Below are positions 1-8,578 of a DNA stretch of 64,000 bases, piece after piece. The notes under the pieces were generated by a model. That model was not told the DNA's origin, searched no databases, and saw only the letters and a program-made list of their open reading frames with translations. The position numbers and the translations under genes were made by a program. The stretch is from contig NZ_CP114285.2 of the NCBI RefSeq assembly GCF_027111255.2, forward strand, positions 4,216,001-4,280,000. The letters are read 5' to 3'. How positions within the stretch are numbered: the first letter of the stretch is position 1; the number at the start of each line of letters is the position of its first letter. The stretch comes from Flavobacterium flavigenum. GTDB taxonomy: Bacteria > Bacteroidota > Bacteroidia > Flavobacteriales > Flavobacteriaceae.

Positions 1-132
1 GTATTTTACAAAAATAGTATTGTTGAAAAAGCAGATCCAAAAACATTTAAAAGGACTTCTGAAAATGATATTTGGGAGGACGGAACAAATAATTTCAGAA
101 ATGGAAAAATTCTTGATAGAAAATTGAAATAA
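1..132 (+). CDS. C-terminal end of a DKNYY-like repeat protein (partial)
   Basis: An open frame enters from the left edge and stops at TAA 130-132, giving 43 residues. The peptide contains the segment EKADPKTFK, which resembles the repeating (G/A)ADP.TF units of DKNYY-type proteins, a family of unknown function common in Flavobacteriia and often exported. The gene body and its start lie outside the window, so neither length nor signal peptide can be judged. It converges with the minus-strand gene ending at 161, with 28 bases between the two stops. Confidence 0.5.
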   Translation, partial: VFYKNSIVEKADPKTFKRTSENDIWEDGTNNFRNGKILDRKLK

Positions 133-160
133 ATTTAGAGTTATGAAAATAACGACTGTT

Positions 161-595
161 CTAACAATCGTTATTTTCATAATTTATTTTCTCCATTTTA
201 TCCTCGTAAGTTTCAGTTTCTTTTTTGGTCATACGCACTTCCTTCAAGGTTACTTTTAATTGTTTTTTACTGTCAGGACTGATCCATAATCCATTAAAAT
301 TTGTTCCTTCCTTCTTTAAAATCATAACTCCTGAAAATCCATGTTCGACTAATATAAGTTGGTTTTCATTCTTTTTATTTTGAGTAATGTCTAATTGTAT
401 CCAGCTGCCGGATTTGTCATAGCGGTACATTGATGTGTACATTAAATCTGCGGTACAAGGATTTTCTTCTTCTTTTATATAAAATGTTACGGCTATTTTT
501 CCGTCAATAGTGCCTTTGTAAAGCATACTTTTGGCAGATTGTGCCTTTGTGGTGACAGCAAAGAAGATACAAAGAAGAAGAATTAGTTTTTTCAT
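161..595 (-). CDS. Small secreted protein of unknown function
   Basis: The 144-residue product starts with MKKLILLLCIFFAVTTKAQ, a clear Sec signal peptide with probable cleavage after the Ala-Gln region, so it should act in the periplasm or outside the cell. The mature part is rich in beta-type segments (MLYKGTIDGKIAVTFYI) with one cysteine near residue 47 and one at the extreme C-terminus, and it ends in a charged helix. I do not recognise the family. It lies 36 bases downstream of the truncated haemoglobin gene on the same strand and may be co-transcribed with it. Confidence 0.75.
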   Translation of the reverse strand: MKKLILLLCIFFAVTTKAQSAKSMLYKGTIDGKIAVTFYIKEEENPCTADLMYTSMYRYDKSGSWIQLDITQNKKNENQLILVEHGFSGVMILKKEGTNFNGLWISPDSKKQLKVTLKEVRMTKKETETYEDKMEKINYENNDC

Positions 596-631
596 ATTTT
601 AAGTAAATTGTTATTTTAAAATTATTGCAAT

Positions 632-1015
632 TTATTGATTTGCCTGATTTCTGAAATATTCAATTTTATAATTGAACATATAAGCCATATTGGCAGCACG
701 CAATTTAGCTTCTTCTGCTAATTTTCCAAAAAATAAAGAATCAACAGTTTCGGTGAAAATTTCCATCCAGCGGTCAAAATGAGATTGATTTACAGGTAAT
801 TGTTTGTGTGGCGGAAAAGGGCTTCCGGAATAGGTATGCTCTTCTAAAAGTAATGTCTGCCAGAAGCGGTACATTTTCTCTAGATGCTCCGGCCATCTTC
901 CTATCATTTTTTGATTAAAAATAGGTCCGATCAAATCGTCGTTTTGTACTTTTTCGTAAAATGTATTGACTAAAAGTTTTATGTCTTCTATGTTTGAAAT
1001 ATCCTGGAGTGCCAT
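632..1015 (-). CDS. Group III truncated haemoglobin
   Basis: The 127-residue protein has the size and landmarks of group III (P-type) 2-over-2 globins: PIF at 31-33, the WPEH segment at 41-44, YRFW at 49-52, and a probable proximal haem histidine at His79 in SHFDRWMEIF. Globins of this group bind haem and are linked to oxygen, peroxide or nitric-oxide chemistry in the cytoplasm; the sequence alone does not say which. The window also encodes a nitrite reductase, which makes nitric oxide, but 33 kb away, so a link is only inference. The ATG at 1013-1015 sits just after an AT-rich leader. Confidence 0.9.
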   Translation of the reverse strand: MALQDISNIEDIKLLVNTFYEKVQNDDLIGPIFNQKMIGRWPEHLEKMYRFWQTLLLEEHTYSGSPFPPHKQLPVNQSHFDRWMEIFTETVDSLFFGKLAEEAKLRAANMAYMFNYKIEYFRNQANQ

Positions 1016-1084
1016 GTTTTTTAATTAAATTTTTGAGTTGCAAAAATACGATATAGCGCCTTTTTTATTTGCTGATATTTATCA

Positions 1085-1237
1085 TAGCGGTATATTTTTT
1101 ACTTCTCGCGCTAACAAGCAGTTTGGAACTAAATTAAGTACATCATTCGGGTTTGCCAAATCTTCCAAATGCAAAACCAACTTCAAATTAAGTATAAAAC
1201 CCAAACTGCTTTTAGCGTGTTTTATGTGCAGTTGCTA
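1085..1237. repeat. Imperfect inverted repeat closing the restriction-modification locus
   Basis: A left arm at 1107-1126 (CGCGCTAACAAGCAGTTTGG) is mirrored by a right arm at 1201-1219 (CCAAACTGCTTTTAGCGTG). Outside these arms ATAGC at 1085-1089 mirrors GCTAT at 1234-1238, and between them AAATTAAGTA occurs twice in direct orientation (1131-1140 and 1185-1194). The right end reaches the stop codon of the restriction gene at 1235-1237. The long-stem design with short unpaired tracts recalls integron attC sites and other mobile-cassette ends, but I could not identify convincing GTTRRRY core boxes. It may also be a transcription terminator or a dispersed repeat. Confidence 0.55.
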
Positions 1238-1996
1238 TATTCGTTTTGCTTCCCTTTTTGTATATGTAATCCAAGATTTATCAAATCCCAAAGCATTTAA
1301 AACTTCTTGCTTATTAAGAATTTCGGGTTTCTTTATCTTTATGATTAAGGCTTTCTCCGGAACATTTTCTGTAATTGTAAATTGAGAACCATGAGGTTGC
1401 CATGTGAAGGTTTGCTCATTAGTTTTTTTATTTATTCCAATTAAATTACCTCTTACATTCCATTCCCAATTATAAAGTTCATGGTCGTATCGAATAGTGT
1501 CAAATTCAAATACTACAACTTCTGATAAGTCATTTGACTTAATCAAGATGATTGTTCTTAAATGTTTGTATTTTTCTCGTATTGAAGAAACTCTTTCGTT
1601 CCAAATTTCGAGTACTAACTCGCCAATTAATTTTGGGTCAGCTTTTCTGTCACTTCTTTCTCCAAAAGAATAATTAGGAGAATTACGACCAGATATTAAC
1701 CTGATTTTTTTGACTGAAGATGGATTGGTCGCCTTTACAGATTTTGCACCCCAAGCAGTATTTCCCATAACTACGTCGTCCAATCCAACGTTTGATGGTT
1801 TCCAATGAGCACCAATACATTCCGCAAACATACTTTCCCAATCTGAACCCTCAAGTTCAGGTTTTCCTTTTGATGCCAGTAAATAAATAATTTCTTTTCC
1901 AAGTAATAATGGAAAATCTTTTGGAAATTCATTAAGCGGAAACGCAGGCACAGATTTATTTACCGTTCTTAATTTTGGAGTTCTGTTATTTTCCAT
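1235..1996 (-). CDS. Probable type II restriction endonuclease
   Basis: The 253-residue protein is encoded immediately downstream of a DNA cytosine methyltransferase and overlaps its end by 11 bases, the usual arrangement for a type II restriction-modification pair. A PD-(D/E)xK-like core is plausible: an acidic cluster in GLDDVVMG (near residues 72-79) is followed by WGAKSVK (near 82-88), which would supply the Asp and Lys of the nuclease site. The N-terminal stretch ELEGSDWESMFAECIG could provide a further acidic residue. I cannot name the recognition sequence or a specific subfamily. The stop codon lies in the end of an inverted repeat, consistent with the pair having arrived as a cassette. 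Confidence 0.75.
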   Translation of the reverse strand: MENNRTPKLRTVNKSVPAFPLNEFPKDFPLLLGKEIIYLLASKGKPELEGSDWESMFAECIGAHWKPSNVGLDDVVMGNTAWGAKSVKATNPSSVKKIRLISGRNSPNYSFGERSDRKADPKLIGELVLEIWNERVSSIREKYKHLRTIILIKSNDLSEVVVFEFDTIRYDHELYNWEWNVRGNLIGINKKTNEQTFTWQPHGSQFTITENVPEKALIIKIKKPEILNKQEVLNALGFDKSWITYTKREAKRI

Positions 1997-2963
1997 AGTT
2001 AACTTCTTCGTAGTCTCTTAAAACGGAGGTCATATCCATAGTTGTTGCAACATATGGAAGTAATTTTAAAATTACAGCTTTTACTAAATTGACAGGAACG
2101 GCATTCCCTGCTTGTCTTTTCGCTTGCCCATCAGAAACAACAATTTTGTAATTATCAGGAAATCCTTGTAAACGAAACATTTCTCTCGGTGTTAACCTTC
2201 TTTCCCCATTTACAAGTAAATAATTATGGGAAGCTCCAGAACGTAAAGCGCAGGAATACGGATAAGAGCAAATATTTCCCGATTTGTTTTCATGCCAAAT
2301 AGAAAGATTATATGCTGACTTATGCTTATTTTTTCTTTTTTCTAATATCATTTCAGATGCATAATATTTGGCATCTACTTTTCTTTCTAAAATTTCACTT
2401 AATGGTTTGAAAGGTCTAATTGGTGAGGGAAAATTAAATAAAATAGGGTCTTTATGTCCTACTATTATTATTCTTTCTCTTTTTTGAGGAAGTCCAAAAT
2501 CAAGTGCATTTAGCACAGCAAATCTAACGCTGTAACCTAACTCTTTTTCGAGAACATTTACAATAGTTTTTAATGTATTTCCACCATCATGCCCAAAGAG
2601 TTGTTTAACATTTTCCAAAACAAATGCTTTTGGTTTTTTGTGCTTTAAAATTCTAGCAATATCAAAAAACAAAGTTCCTCTAACATCGTCGAATCCTTTC
2701 ATTTTGCCTATTATGCTAAATGATTGGCAAGGAAAACCCGCGAATAAAATATCATGGTCAGGTATATCTTTCTCGTCAATTTTTGTAATATCTCCAAACG
2801 GTCTTTCTCCAAAATTGGCTTCATAGCTATCTTGACAAAAACTATCAATATCGGATGAAAAAACGCACTCAGGAATTAAGTCGTTTTCAATACACGCTTG
2901 ATTCATTGCAGTCCTAAATCCACCAATTCCACAAAATAAATCAATAAATTTTATTTTTTCCAT
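1986..2963 (-). CDS. DNA (cytosine-5-)-methyltransferase
   Basis: All landmark motifs of C5 methyltransferases are present in order in 325 residues: motif I DLFCGIGGFR (8-17) for SAM binding, motif IV GFPCQSFS with the nucleophile Cys79, motif VI ENV (117-119), motif VIII QKRERIIIVG, motif IX RRLTPREMFRLQGFP and motif X QAGNAVPVNLVKAV. The enzyme methylates C5 of a cytosine in DNA to protect the host from the partner nuclease encoded directly downstream. The target-recognition region between motifs VIII and IX is short, as is usual for monospecific enzymes. A TAnnTTTG promoter element lies just upstream, so the methylase is transcribed first, as a restriction-modification system requires. Restriction-modification pairs are typical horizontally transferred genes. 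Confidence 0.95.
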   Translation of the reverse strand: MEKIKFIDLFCGIGGFRTAMNQACIENDLIPECVFSSDIDSFCQDSYEANFGERPFGDITKIDEKDIPDHDILFAGFPCQSFSIIGKMKGFDDVRGTLFFDIARILKHKKPKAFVLENVKQLFGHDGGNTLKTIVNVLEKELGYSVRFAVLNALDFGLPQKRERIIIVGHKDPILFNFPSPIRPFKPLSEILERKVDAKYYASEMILEKRKNKHKSAYNLSIWHENKSGNICSYPYSCALRSGASHNYLLVNGERRLTPREMFRLQGFPDNYKIVVSDGQAKRQAGNAVPVNLVKAVILKLLPYVATTMDMTSVLRDYEEVNYGK

Positions 2964-2980
2964 TTTCCTAAACTTTAGTT

Positions 2981-2988
2981 CAAAAATA
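2981..2988 (-). promoter_or_regulatory. Promoter -7 element of the restriction-modification pair
   Basis: On the minus strand this reads TATTTTTG, an exact match to the Bacteroidota -7 consensus TAnnTTTG, and it lies 17 bases upstream of the methyltransferase ATG. No convincing -33 TTG was found at the usual distance, so the assignment rests on the -7 match and position. Confidence 0.5.
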
Positions 2989-3079
2989 ACATTTTAACTC
3001 TTAATAAAAATGTAAGACTTGTTTATTTGTTGACATCTTTTCAACCTAGTATTTTCTCGTTAAAGGCAATTTTACATAA

Positions 3080-4324
3080 CTAACCAATTAACTGGGTAAA
3101 TAAATTGGGATTATCATTCAGATATTGAAATTCAAATCCGTTTTGGATCATATTCAGTTTAATATTCAGTATGTCTTTTTTGTTTTTTAATTCTAGTCCA
3201 ACGACAACAGAACCCATTTCACGACTCGTTTTCTTAGCAAACTGAAAATAAGTAATATCATCATCAGGGCCTAAAATGTTGTTCACGAATTCTTTTAAAG
3301 CACCTGGACGCTGTGGAAACTGAATCATAAAATAATGCATTAACCCTTCATAAAGCAAAGAACGTTCTTTTATTTCGGCTGTTCTTTCAATATCATTATT
3401 GCTTCCGCTCACGACGCAAACAACTGTTTTTCCTTTAATTTTGTCTTTGTAAAAATCTAAAGCAGCAATTGTCAAAGCACCTGCCGGCTCAACTACCATA
3501 GCTTCTTCATTGTACAATCGTAAAATAGTGGTACAGACTTTTCCTTCGGGAACCAGGATAATATCTTCCAGATTATAACGACAGATTTCAAAAGTTTTGT
3601 CTCCCACTTGTTTTACAGCGGCACCATCCACAAATTTATCGATTGTTTTTAAGGCTGTATTTTTATTTTCTTCAATCGAAGTTTTCATAGAAGGAGCGCC
3701 TTTTGGCTCAACACCAATTATTTTGGTATTCGGACTTAAATGTTTAAAAACCTCAGATAAACCAGAAGCCAGTCCGCCGCCGCCAATTGGAACAAAAACA
3801 TAATCAATAGGCTCTTTGTGATTTTCGAGTATTTCTAAACCAACCGTTCCCTGACCTGCAATTACTTTTTCATCATCAAAAGGATGAATGAATATTTTAT
3901 GATTTTTGATGGCATCTGCAGTGGCAGAAGCGTAAGCATCATCAAAAGTATCTCCTGTCAGTACAATTTCAACGAACGATTTCCCGAACAATTGTACTTG
4001 TTTAACTTTTTGTTTGGGAGTAGTTTTTGGCATATAAATTTTGCCTTTTATCTGCAGTAAATTACAGGAATAAGCAACACCCTGGGCATGATTTCCGGCA
4101 CTGGCGCAAATCACTCCAATTTGTTTTTCAGCATCAGTCAACGAAGAAATTTTGTTGTAAGCCCCTCTGATTTTATACGAACGGACAATTTGCAGATCTT
4201 CTCTTTTTAATAAAATAGTTGCTTTAAATTCGTCTGAAAGATTTAGGTTTTGTGTCAGCGGTGTTGCAGCAACTACGTTTTCGAGCTGCTTTTTGGCATG
4301 TAATACTTCGTTGAATAGATCCAT
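3080..4324 (-). CDS. ilvA: Threonine ammonia-lyase (biosynthetic threonine deaminase)
   Basis: The enzyme deaminates L-threonine to 2-oxobutanoate, the first committed step of isoleucine synthesis, using pyridoxal phosphate. The PLP lysine is Lys51 in SYKIRGAYNK, and a glycine-rich phosphate loop (PIGGGGLASGL) and the serine motif CVVSGSNND follow in the order of fold-type II enzymes. From about residue 325 the protein carries one ACT-like regulatory domain (HYFMIQFPQRPGALKEF), so the 414-residue length matches the single-regulatory-domain class rather than the long two-domain enterobacterial form. No other ilv genes are adjacent. It stands alone between the restriction-modification pair and a terminator upstream. 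Confidence 0.95.
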   Translation of the reverse strand: MDLFNEVLHAKKQLENVVAATPLTQNLNLSDEFKATILLKREDLQIVRSYKIRGAYNKISSLTDAEKQIGVICASAGNHAQGVAYSCNLLQIKGKIYMPKTTPKQKVKQVQLFGKSFVEIVLTGDTFDDAYASATADAIKNHKIFIHPFDDEKVIAGQGTVGLEILENHKEPIDYVFVPIGGGGLASGLSEVFKHLSPNTKIIGVEPKGAPSMKTSIEENKNTALKTIDKFVDGAAVKQVGDKTFEICRYNLEDIILVPEGKVCTTILRLYNEEAMVVEPAGALTIAALDFYKDKIKGKTVVCVVSGSNNDIERTAEIKERSLLYEGLMHYFMIQFPQRPGALKEFVNNILGPDDDITYFQFAKKTSREMGSVVVGLELKNKKDILNIKLNMIQNGFEFQYLNDNPNLFTQLIG

Positions 4325-4443
4325 TTGTTTGTTTTTTTTGCCACGAATTACAGAAATTGCACTAATTTTTAATTGTAGTAAGGAAAAATAATTCTTGCAA
4401 TTCGTATAATTTGTGGTTAACTTTTTTAATTGTTTAAATAAAA

Positions 4444-4467
4444 AAACCTCCCGGTTCTGGGAGGTTT
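4444..4467 (-). terminator. Intrinsic terminator downstream of the DUF4136 gene
   Basis: AAACCTCCC at 4444-4452 pairs perfectly with GGGAGGTTT at 4459-4467 around a six-base loop. On the minus strand the stem is followed by a run of seven T, so it should end transcription arriving from the gene that stops at 4598 and insulate ilvA. Confidence 0.75.
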
Positions 4468-4597
4468 CATAAATTGTATTGTTTACTTTTTAATATAACA
4501 CCTCGCCATTACTGCTGAATTGCAATAATGCTGATAATAGTGATAATGATGTTATTAAAGTTTGTCATTTACTGTTGTCTGAAGAGCAAATGTATAA

Positions 4598-5140
4598 TTA
4601 TTTTTTTACCTGAGGAGGATACTGCGCTAAAATTTTATTTACAAATTCAGCAATTCTTTCATCTTTTTTATCGATGTTTCGGGTTAAAACCCCAATTCCT
4701 TCTCCCTGCCAGATCATTTCTTTCTTTTTGGCATCAATCAGATCGATGTATAAAGTACCTTCGGTAGAAGTTGATACGGTAGTTTGGTTTCCTCCATACA
4801 TCATCCATGGATTCCATCCCCATCCCCATCCATAACCCCATCCGGCGTTAAATTGGTTTACATCAACCTGCTCTCTTGATTTTGTAAAAATGTTCACCAG
4901 CAAATCAGGTTTTTCACTTTTTGTGAAACCTTTAGACTGCATTTCTGTATCAATTGCATGAAGGATACGTCTTTTATCCAAATCAGAAATCTCGACTTTA
5001 TCAATTCCGGGTTTGAAGAAGGCATAGGTTTTGTAAGGCGTAAAATCGACATTTTTATCGTAATCAGAATAAACAGTAATACTGCTGCATGAACTAAGGA
5101 TCAATAACAGCAAAATCGGAACTAATTTGAATGTTTTCAT
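4598..5140 (-). CDS. DUF4136 domain lipoprotein
   Basis: The 180-residue protein has a lipoprotein signal peptide with lipobox LSSC (cysteine at about residue 18). After it the DUF4136 pattern is clear: SDYDKNVDFTPYKTYAFF near the start, RRILHAIDTEMQSKGFT in the middle, and the strand EGTLYIDLIDAKKKEMIWQGEG near the end. A glycine/tryptophan/tyrosine-rich loop (GWGYGWGWGWNPW) sits at about residues 99-111. The family is widespread in envelope-associated lipoproteins of Bacteroidota and Proteobacteria, and its function is unknown. It follows hutU by 25 bases on the same strand, which suggests co-transcription, though a shared function is not evident. Confidence 0.88.
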   Translation of the reverse strand: MKTFKLVPILLLLILSSCSSITVYSDYDKNVDFTPYKTYAFFKPGIDKVEISDLDKRRILHAIDTEMQSKGFTKSEKPDLLVNIFTKSREQVDVNQFNAGWGYGWGWGWNPWMMYGGNQTTVSTSTEGTLYIDLIDAKKKEMIWQGEGIGVLTRNIDKKDERIAEFVNKILAQYPPQVKK

Positions 5141-5165
5141 AATTTTATAGAATTAAATGTTTTGT

Positions 5166-7142
5166 TTATAGTAAGCTTTCGTCAACCATGTTGGGTAAAG
5201 TTACTTTCAATAACGGCTGAACTTTCATGGCACGTTTTATTGCAAAAACGGCACCTTCGTTTCGGGCCCAGCTTCGTCTTGAAATGCCGTTGTTTACATC
5301 CCAGAATAGCATTGAAGCTAAACGTTTTGAAGCCTCTGTAGAACCATCAAGAACCATACCAAATCCGCCATTTATAACCTCTCCCCAGCCAACGCCGCCA
5401 CCGTTATGAATCGATACCCATGTTGCTCCCCTGAAGCTGTCTCCAATTACATTATGAATCGCCATATCGGCCGTAAAACGGGATCCGTCATAAATATTTG
5501 AAGTCTCTCTGTATGGCGAATCGGTTCCCGAAACGTCATGATGATCACGGCCTAAAACCACTGCACCAATTTCACCTTTTGCAATTGCCTGATTAAAAGC
5601 TTCTGCAATTTTGATTCTACCTTCGGCATCAGCATATAAAATTCGTGCCTGAGAACCTACAACGAGTTTGTTTTCCTGTGCACCTTTGATCCATTTGATG
5701 TTATCCTGCATTTGCTGCTGAATTTCATCTGGAGCCGTTTTTGCCATTTCTTCTAAAACCTGCGAAGCGATTGCATCGGTTTTTAATAAATCTTCCCGTT
5801 TTCCAGAAGTACAAACCCAGCGGAAAGGTCCAAATCCGTAATCGAAACACATTGGTCCCATAATATCCTGAACATAACTTGGATATTTAAAATCGATATT
5901 GTTTTCTGCCATAACATCTGCACCAGCGCGGGAAGCTTCTAATAAAAAGGCATTTCCGTAATCGAAAAAGTACGTTCCTTTTGCTGTATGTTTGTTGATG
6001 GCATCCGCATGACGACGCAAACTTTCCTGAACTTTTTCTTTGAATAAATCCGGATTTTCAGCCATCATTTTGTTAGCATCTTCAAATGAAATTCCAACCG
6101 GATAATAACCGCCGGCCCATGGATTGTGAAGAGAAGTCTGGTCTGAACCTAAATCAATTTTGATATTTTCCTGATCGAATCGTTCCCAAACGTCAACCAC
6201 ATTTCCTAAATAGGCGATCGAAACTGTTTCTTTTTTGGCTTTCGCCGAAGCTACTCTGGCAACCAATTCTTCAGTTGAGGTCACAACTTCATTTATCCAT
6301 CCCTGCTCGTGACGGATTTTAGTAATCTTCGGATTTACTTCGGCGCAGACCGTAATACAACCGGCAATATTTCCTGCTTTTGGCTGTGCGCCAGACATTC
6401 CGCCAAGACCCGAAGTTACGAATAAACTACCTTCAGGATTTTGTTTTATTTTTCTAAAACCATTCAGAACCGTAATCGTGGTTCCGTGTACAATCCCTTG
6501 CGGGCCAATATACATATAACTTCCAGCCGTCATTTGTCCGTATTGCGAAACTCCAAGAGCATTCATTTTTTCCCAATCATCAGGTTTAGAATAATTCGGG
6601 ATTACCATTCCATTTGTCACAACAACTCTTGGCGCTTCTTTATGCGAAGGAAATAATCCCATTGGATGACCGGAATACATTGTTAAAGTCTGCTCATCTG
6701 TCATTTCAGACAAATACTGCATCGTCAGTAAATATTGTGCCCAGTTTTGAAAAACGGCTCCGTTTCCGCCATACGTTATCAATTCATGCGGATGTTGTGC
6801 AACAGCATAATCCAAATTGTTCTGAATCATGTGCATAATCGCTTTTGCCTGTAATGATTTTCCCGGATATTCATCAATTGGTCTTGCGTACATTTTATAT
6901 TCCGGACGAAGACGATACATATAAATACGACCGTAAGTTTCTAATTCTTCTGAAAATTCCGGAAGTAATTCGGTGTGATGTTTTGGATCAAAATAACGCA
7001 AAGCATTTTTCAATGCCAGCTTTTTTTCTTCAGCCGAAAGAATTTCTTTTCGTTTCGGAGCATGATTAATAGCCGGATCGTATGCCTGTTTTGGAGGTAA
7101 TATAGAAGGTATTCCTTGTTGTATTTGTTCTTTGAAAGTCAT
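5166..7142 (-). CDS. hutU: Urocanate hydratase (urocanase)
   Basis: The cytoplasmic enzyme hydrates urocanate to 4-imidazolone-5-propanoate in histidine breakdown, using tightly bound NAD+. Typical landmarks are the N-terminal segment LRYFDPKHH..LLPEF, ITYGGNGAVFQNWAQY, the substrate region YSGHPMGLFPS, TAGSYMYIGPQGIVHGTT, the Rossmann-like stretch SGLGGMSGAQPKA, and the C-terminal RDHHDVSGTDSPYRET. At 658 residues it belongs to the longer urocanase form seen in Bacteroidota rather than the 555-residue proteobacterial one. No hutH, hutI or hutG lies next to it, so the rest of the pathway must be elsewhere in the genome. Confidence 0.96.
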   Translation of the reverse strand: MTFKEQIQQGIPSILPPKQAYDPAINHAPKRKEILSAEEKKLALKNALRYFDPKHHTELLPEFSEELETYGRIYMYRLRPEYKMYARPIDEYPGKSLQAKAIMHMIQNNLDYAVAQHPHELITYGGNGAVFQNWAQYLLTMQYLSEMTDEQTLTMYSGHPMGLFPSHKEAPRVVVTNGMVIPNYSKPDDWEKMNALGVSQYGQMTAGSYMYIGPQGIVHGTTITVLNGFRKIKQNPEGSLFVTSGLGGMSGAQPKAGNIAGCITVCAEVNPKITKIRHEQGWINEVVTSTEELVARVASAKAKKETVSIAYLGNVVDVWERFDQENIKIDLGSDQTSLHNPWAGGYYPVGISFEDANKMMAENPDLFKEKVQESLRRHADAINKHTAKGTYFFDYGNAFLLEASRAGADVMAENNIDFKYPSYVQDIMGPMCFDYGFGPFRWVCTSGKREDLLKTDAIASQVLEEMAKTAPDEIQQQMQDNIKWIKGAQENKLVVGSQARILYADAEGRIKIAEAFNQAIAKGEIGAVVLGRDHHDVSGTDSPYRETSNIYDGSRFTADMAIHNVIGDSFRGATWVSIHNGGGVGWGEVINGGFGMVLDGSTEASKRLASMLFWDVNNGISRRSWARNEGAVFAIKRAMKVQPLLKVTLPNMVDESLL

Positions 7143-7299
7143 TTTTTAAGGTACTGAGTTGCTAAGGTATTTTAGTTAAATTAACAACAGATTAATTTTT
7201 TGTCCTAATTTTCAAATATGCTGCTCCGTGGAATTTGGAATTTTAAAAAATTGGAATTTATTTTAATTATCTAATTTTCAAATTACCACATTTTCTAAT

Positions 7300-8274
7300 T
7301 TAAGAATATACTTCCTCATTTACACAAAACGGCATTTTTTTATTCTCAAAAAGTGCAATTATATTTTGTGCAGCGCAAACTGCCATTCCGTTTCTCGCTT
7401 CGTAAGTTGCAGAACCAATATGGGGTAAAACACAACAATTTGGAAGCGACAATAGCGGATTGTCAGATTTCATAGGTTCCGGATTCGTAACGTCAAGTCC
7501 TGCTCCCCAAATTATATTATTCGTTAAGGCATTAAACAAATCGTTTTCATTTTGAAATTTCCCTCTCGCTGTATTAATGAAAATCGCATTAGATTTCATC
7601 TTAGCAAAAGTGTTTTTATTGAAAAGTTCATTGTTTTCAGCACTGTAATTAGAATGAATGCTTAAAACATCACTTTCGGAAAGTAAAGTTTCAAAATCTA
7701 CATATTTTGCATCTAATTCTTTTTCAGCTTCTTCATTGTGAGAACGATTATGGTAAATGATATTCATTCCGAATGCGGCTTTACATTTTTTAGCCATTTC
7801 AAAACCAATTCTGCCTAAACCGAAAATCCCAAGCGTTTTGCCATAAAGTTCTTGTCCTAAATTGGCTAACGGATCAAAACTTGCCCAGTTATCATTTAGA
7901 ATTCTTTTGTGATTGAAAAATGATTTCCTGGCCACGCTTTGCATCAATAAAAAAGCAACATCTGAAGTTGCTCTGCTCAAAACATCAGGCGTATTTCCAA
8001 CAGGAATTTTTCTGCTGTTTGCCGAAGTTATATCAACAGCATCAAATCCAACAGAAAATAAAGCAATACCTTTTAAATTTGGACACTGCTCAAAAAAATC
8101 TTCGTCTAAATTATTGGTTCCAACATTCAGCAGCGCATCATGTTCTTGACAGATTTTTATAAACGCTGCTCTTGATAAAACACTTTCTGTTGGATTTATC
8201 GTTAAGTTGATGCCTTTTTCCTGAAGCATTTTAATGCCGGTTTCGGGTATATTTTTATTTATAAAAACGTTCAT
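7300..8274 (-). CDS. D-2-hydroxyacid dehydrogenase family protein
   Basis: The 324-residue protein has the two-domain fold of NAD(P)-dependent D-2-hydroxyacid dehydrogenases (glyoxylate/hydroxypyruvate reductase type). The dinucleotide motif is GIFGLGRIGFEMA at about 148-160, the catalytic arginine lies in INTARGKFQNE, and the active-site histidine in LPHIGSAT. Substrate specificity cannot be read from the sequence. It starts 11 bases after the stop of a 59-residue DUF5522 gene on the same strand, so the two form a small operon. A second, clearly different member of the superfamily is encoded at 39.2 kb. Confidence 0.88.
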   Translation of the reverse strand: MNVFINKNIPETGIKMLQEKGINLTINPTESVLSRAAFIKICQEHDALLNVGTNNLDEDFFEQCPNLKGIALFSVGFDAVDITSANSRKIPVGNTPDVLSRATSDVAFLLMQSVARKSFFNHKRILNDNWASFDPLANLGQELYGKTLGIFGLGRIGFEMAKKCKAAFGMNIIYHNRSHNEEAEKELDAKYVDFETLLSESDVLSIHSNYSAENNELFNKNTFAKMKSNAIFINTARGKFQNENDLFNALTNNIIWGAGLDVTNPEPMKSDNPLLSLPNCCVLPHIGSATYEARNGMAVCAAQNIIALFENKKMPFCVNEEVYS

Positions 8275-8285
8275 CTTGCGGTCAT

Positions 8286-8465
8286 CTAATTTTTATTTAT
8301 TCTGCCTGTTTTTTTATCATACCCGTAAGGACAATGACGACAGCCGCTTTTGCAGCAGTAACCACGTTTTAAATGGTGTTTTTCAGTAAAGCACTTATAA
8401 CCTTCGGGCGTATAGTAAAAATCTTCGCCTTCGATTAATTTATTTTCATTACTTTGCTCTTTCAT
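8286..8465 (-). CDS. DUF5522 small cysteine-rich protein
   Basis: This 59-residue frame starts with MKEQSNENKLIEGEDFYY and has the conserved features of DUF5522: YYTPEGYKCFTEKHHLKRG followed by the cysteine cluster YCCKSGCRHCPYGY. The four closely spaced cysteines (CC-x3-C-x2-C) suggest metal or iron-sulfur binding, which is inference. There is no signal peptide, so it is cytoplasmic. The ATG at 8463-8465 and the TAG at 8286-8288 frame exactly 60 codons. It lies directly upstream of the D-2-hydroxyacid dehydrogenase gene. The family is usually a stand-alone small protein in Bacteroidota, with unknown function. Confidence 0.85.
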   Translation of the reverse strand: MKEQSNENKLIEGEDFYYTPEGYKCFTEKHHLKRGYCCKSGCRHCPYGYDKKTGRINKN

Positions 8466-8578
8466 AAACTATTTTGTGTCAATTGGCGTTTCATTTAAAT
8501 TGAAAAAACAATTAATCGATTGTGATTTTATTGAAATCGAACAATTTTATAACTACAAATTTATAAATTTTACAGCCA

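Noticed and set aside
1038-1385. Plus-strand frame of 115 codons
   Set aside because: It lies over the inverted repeat and antisense to the restriction endonuclease gene and has no protein-like pattern.
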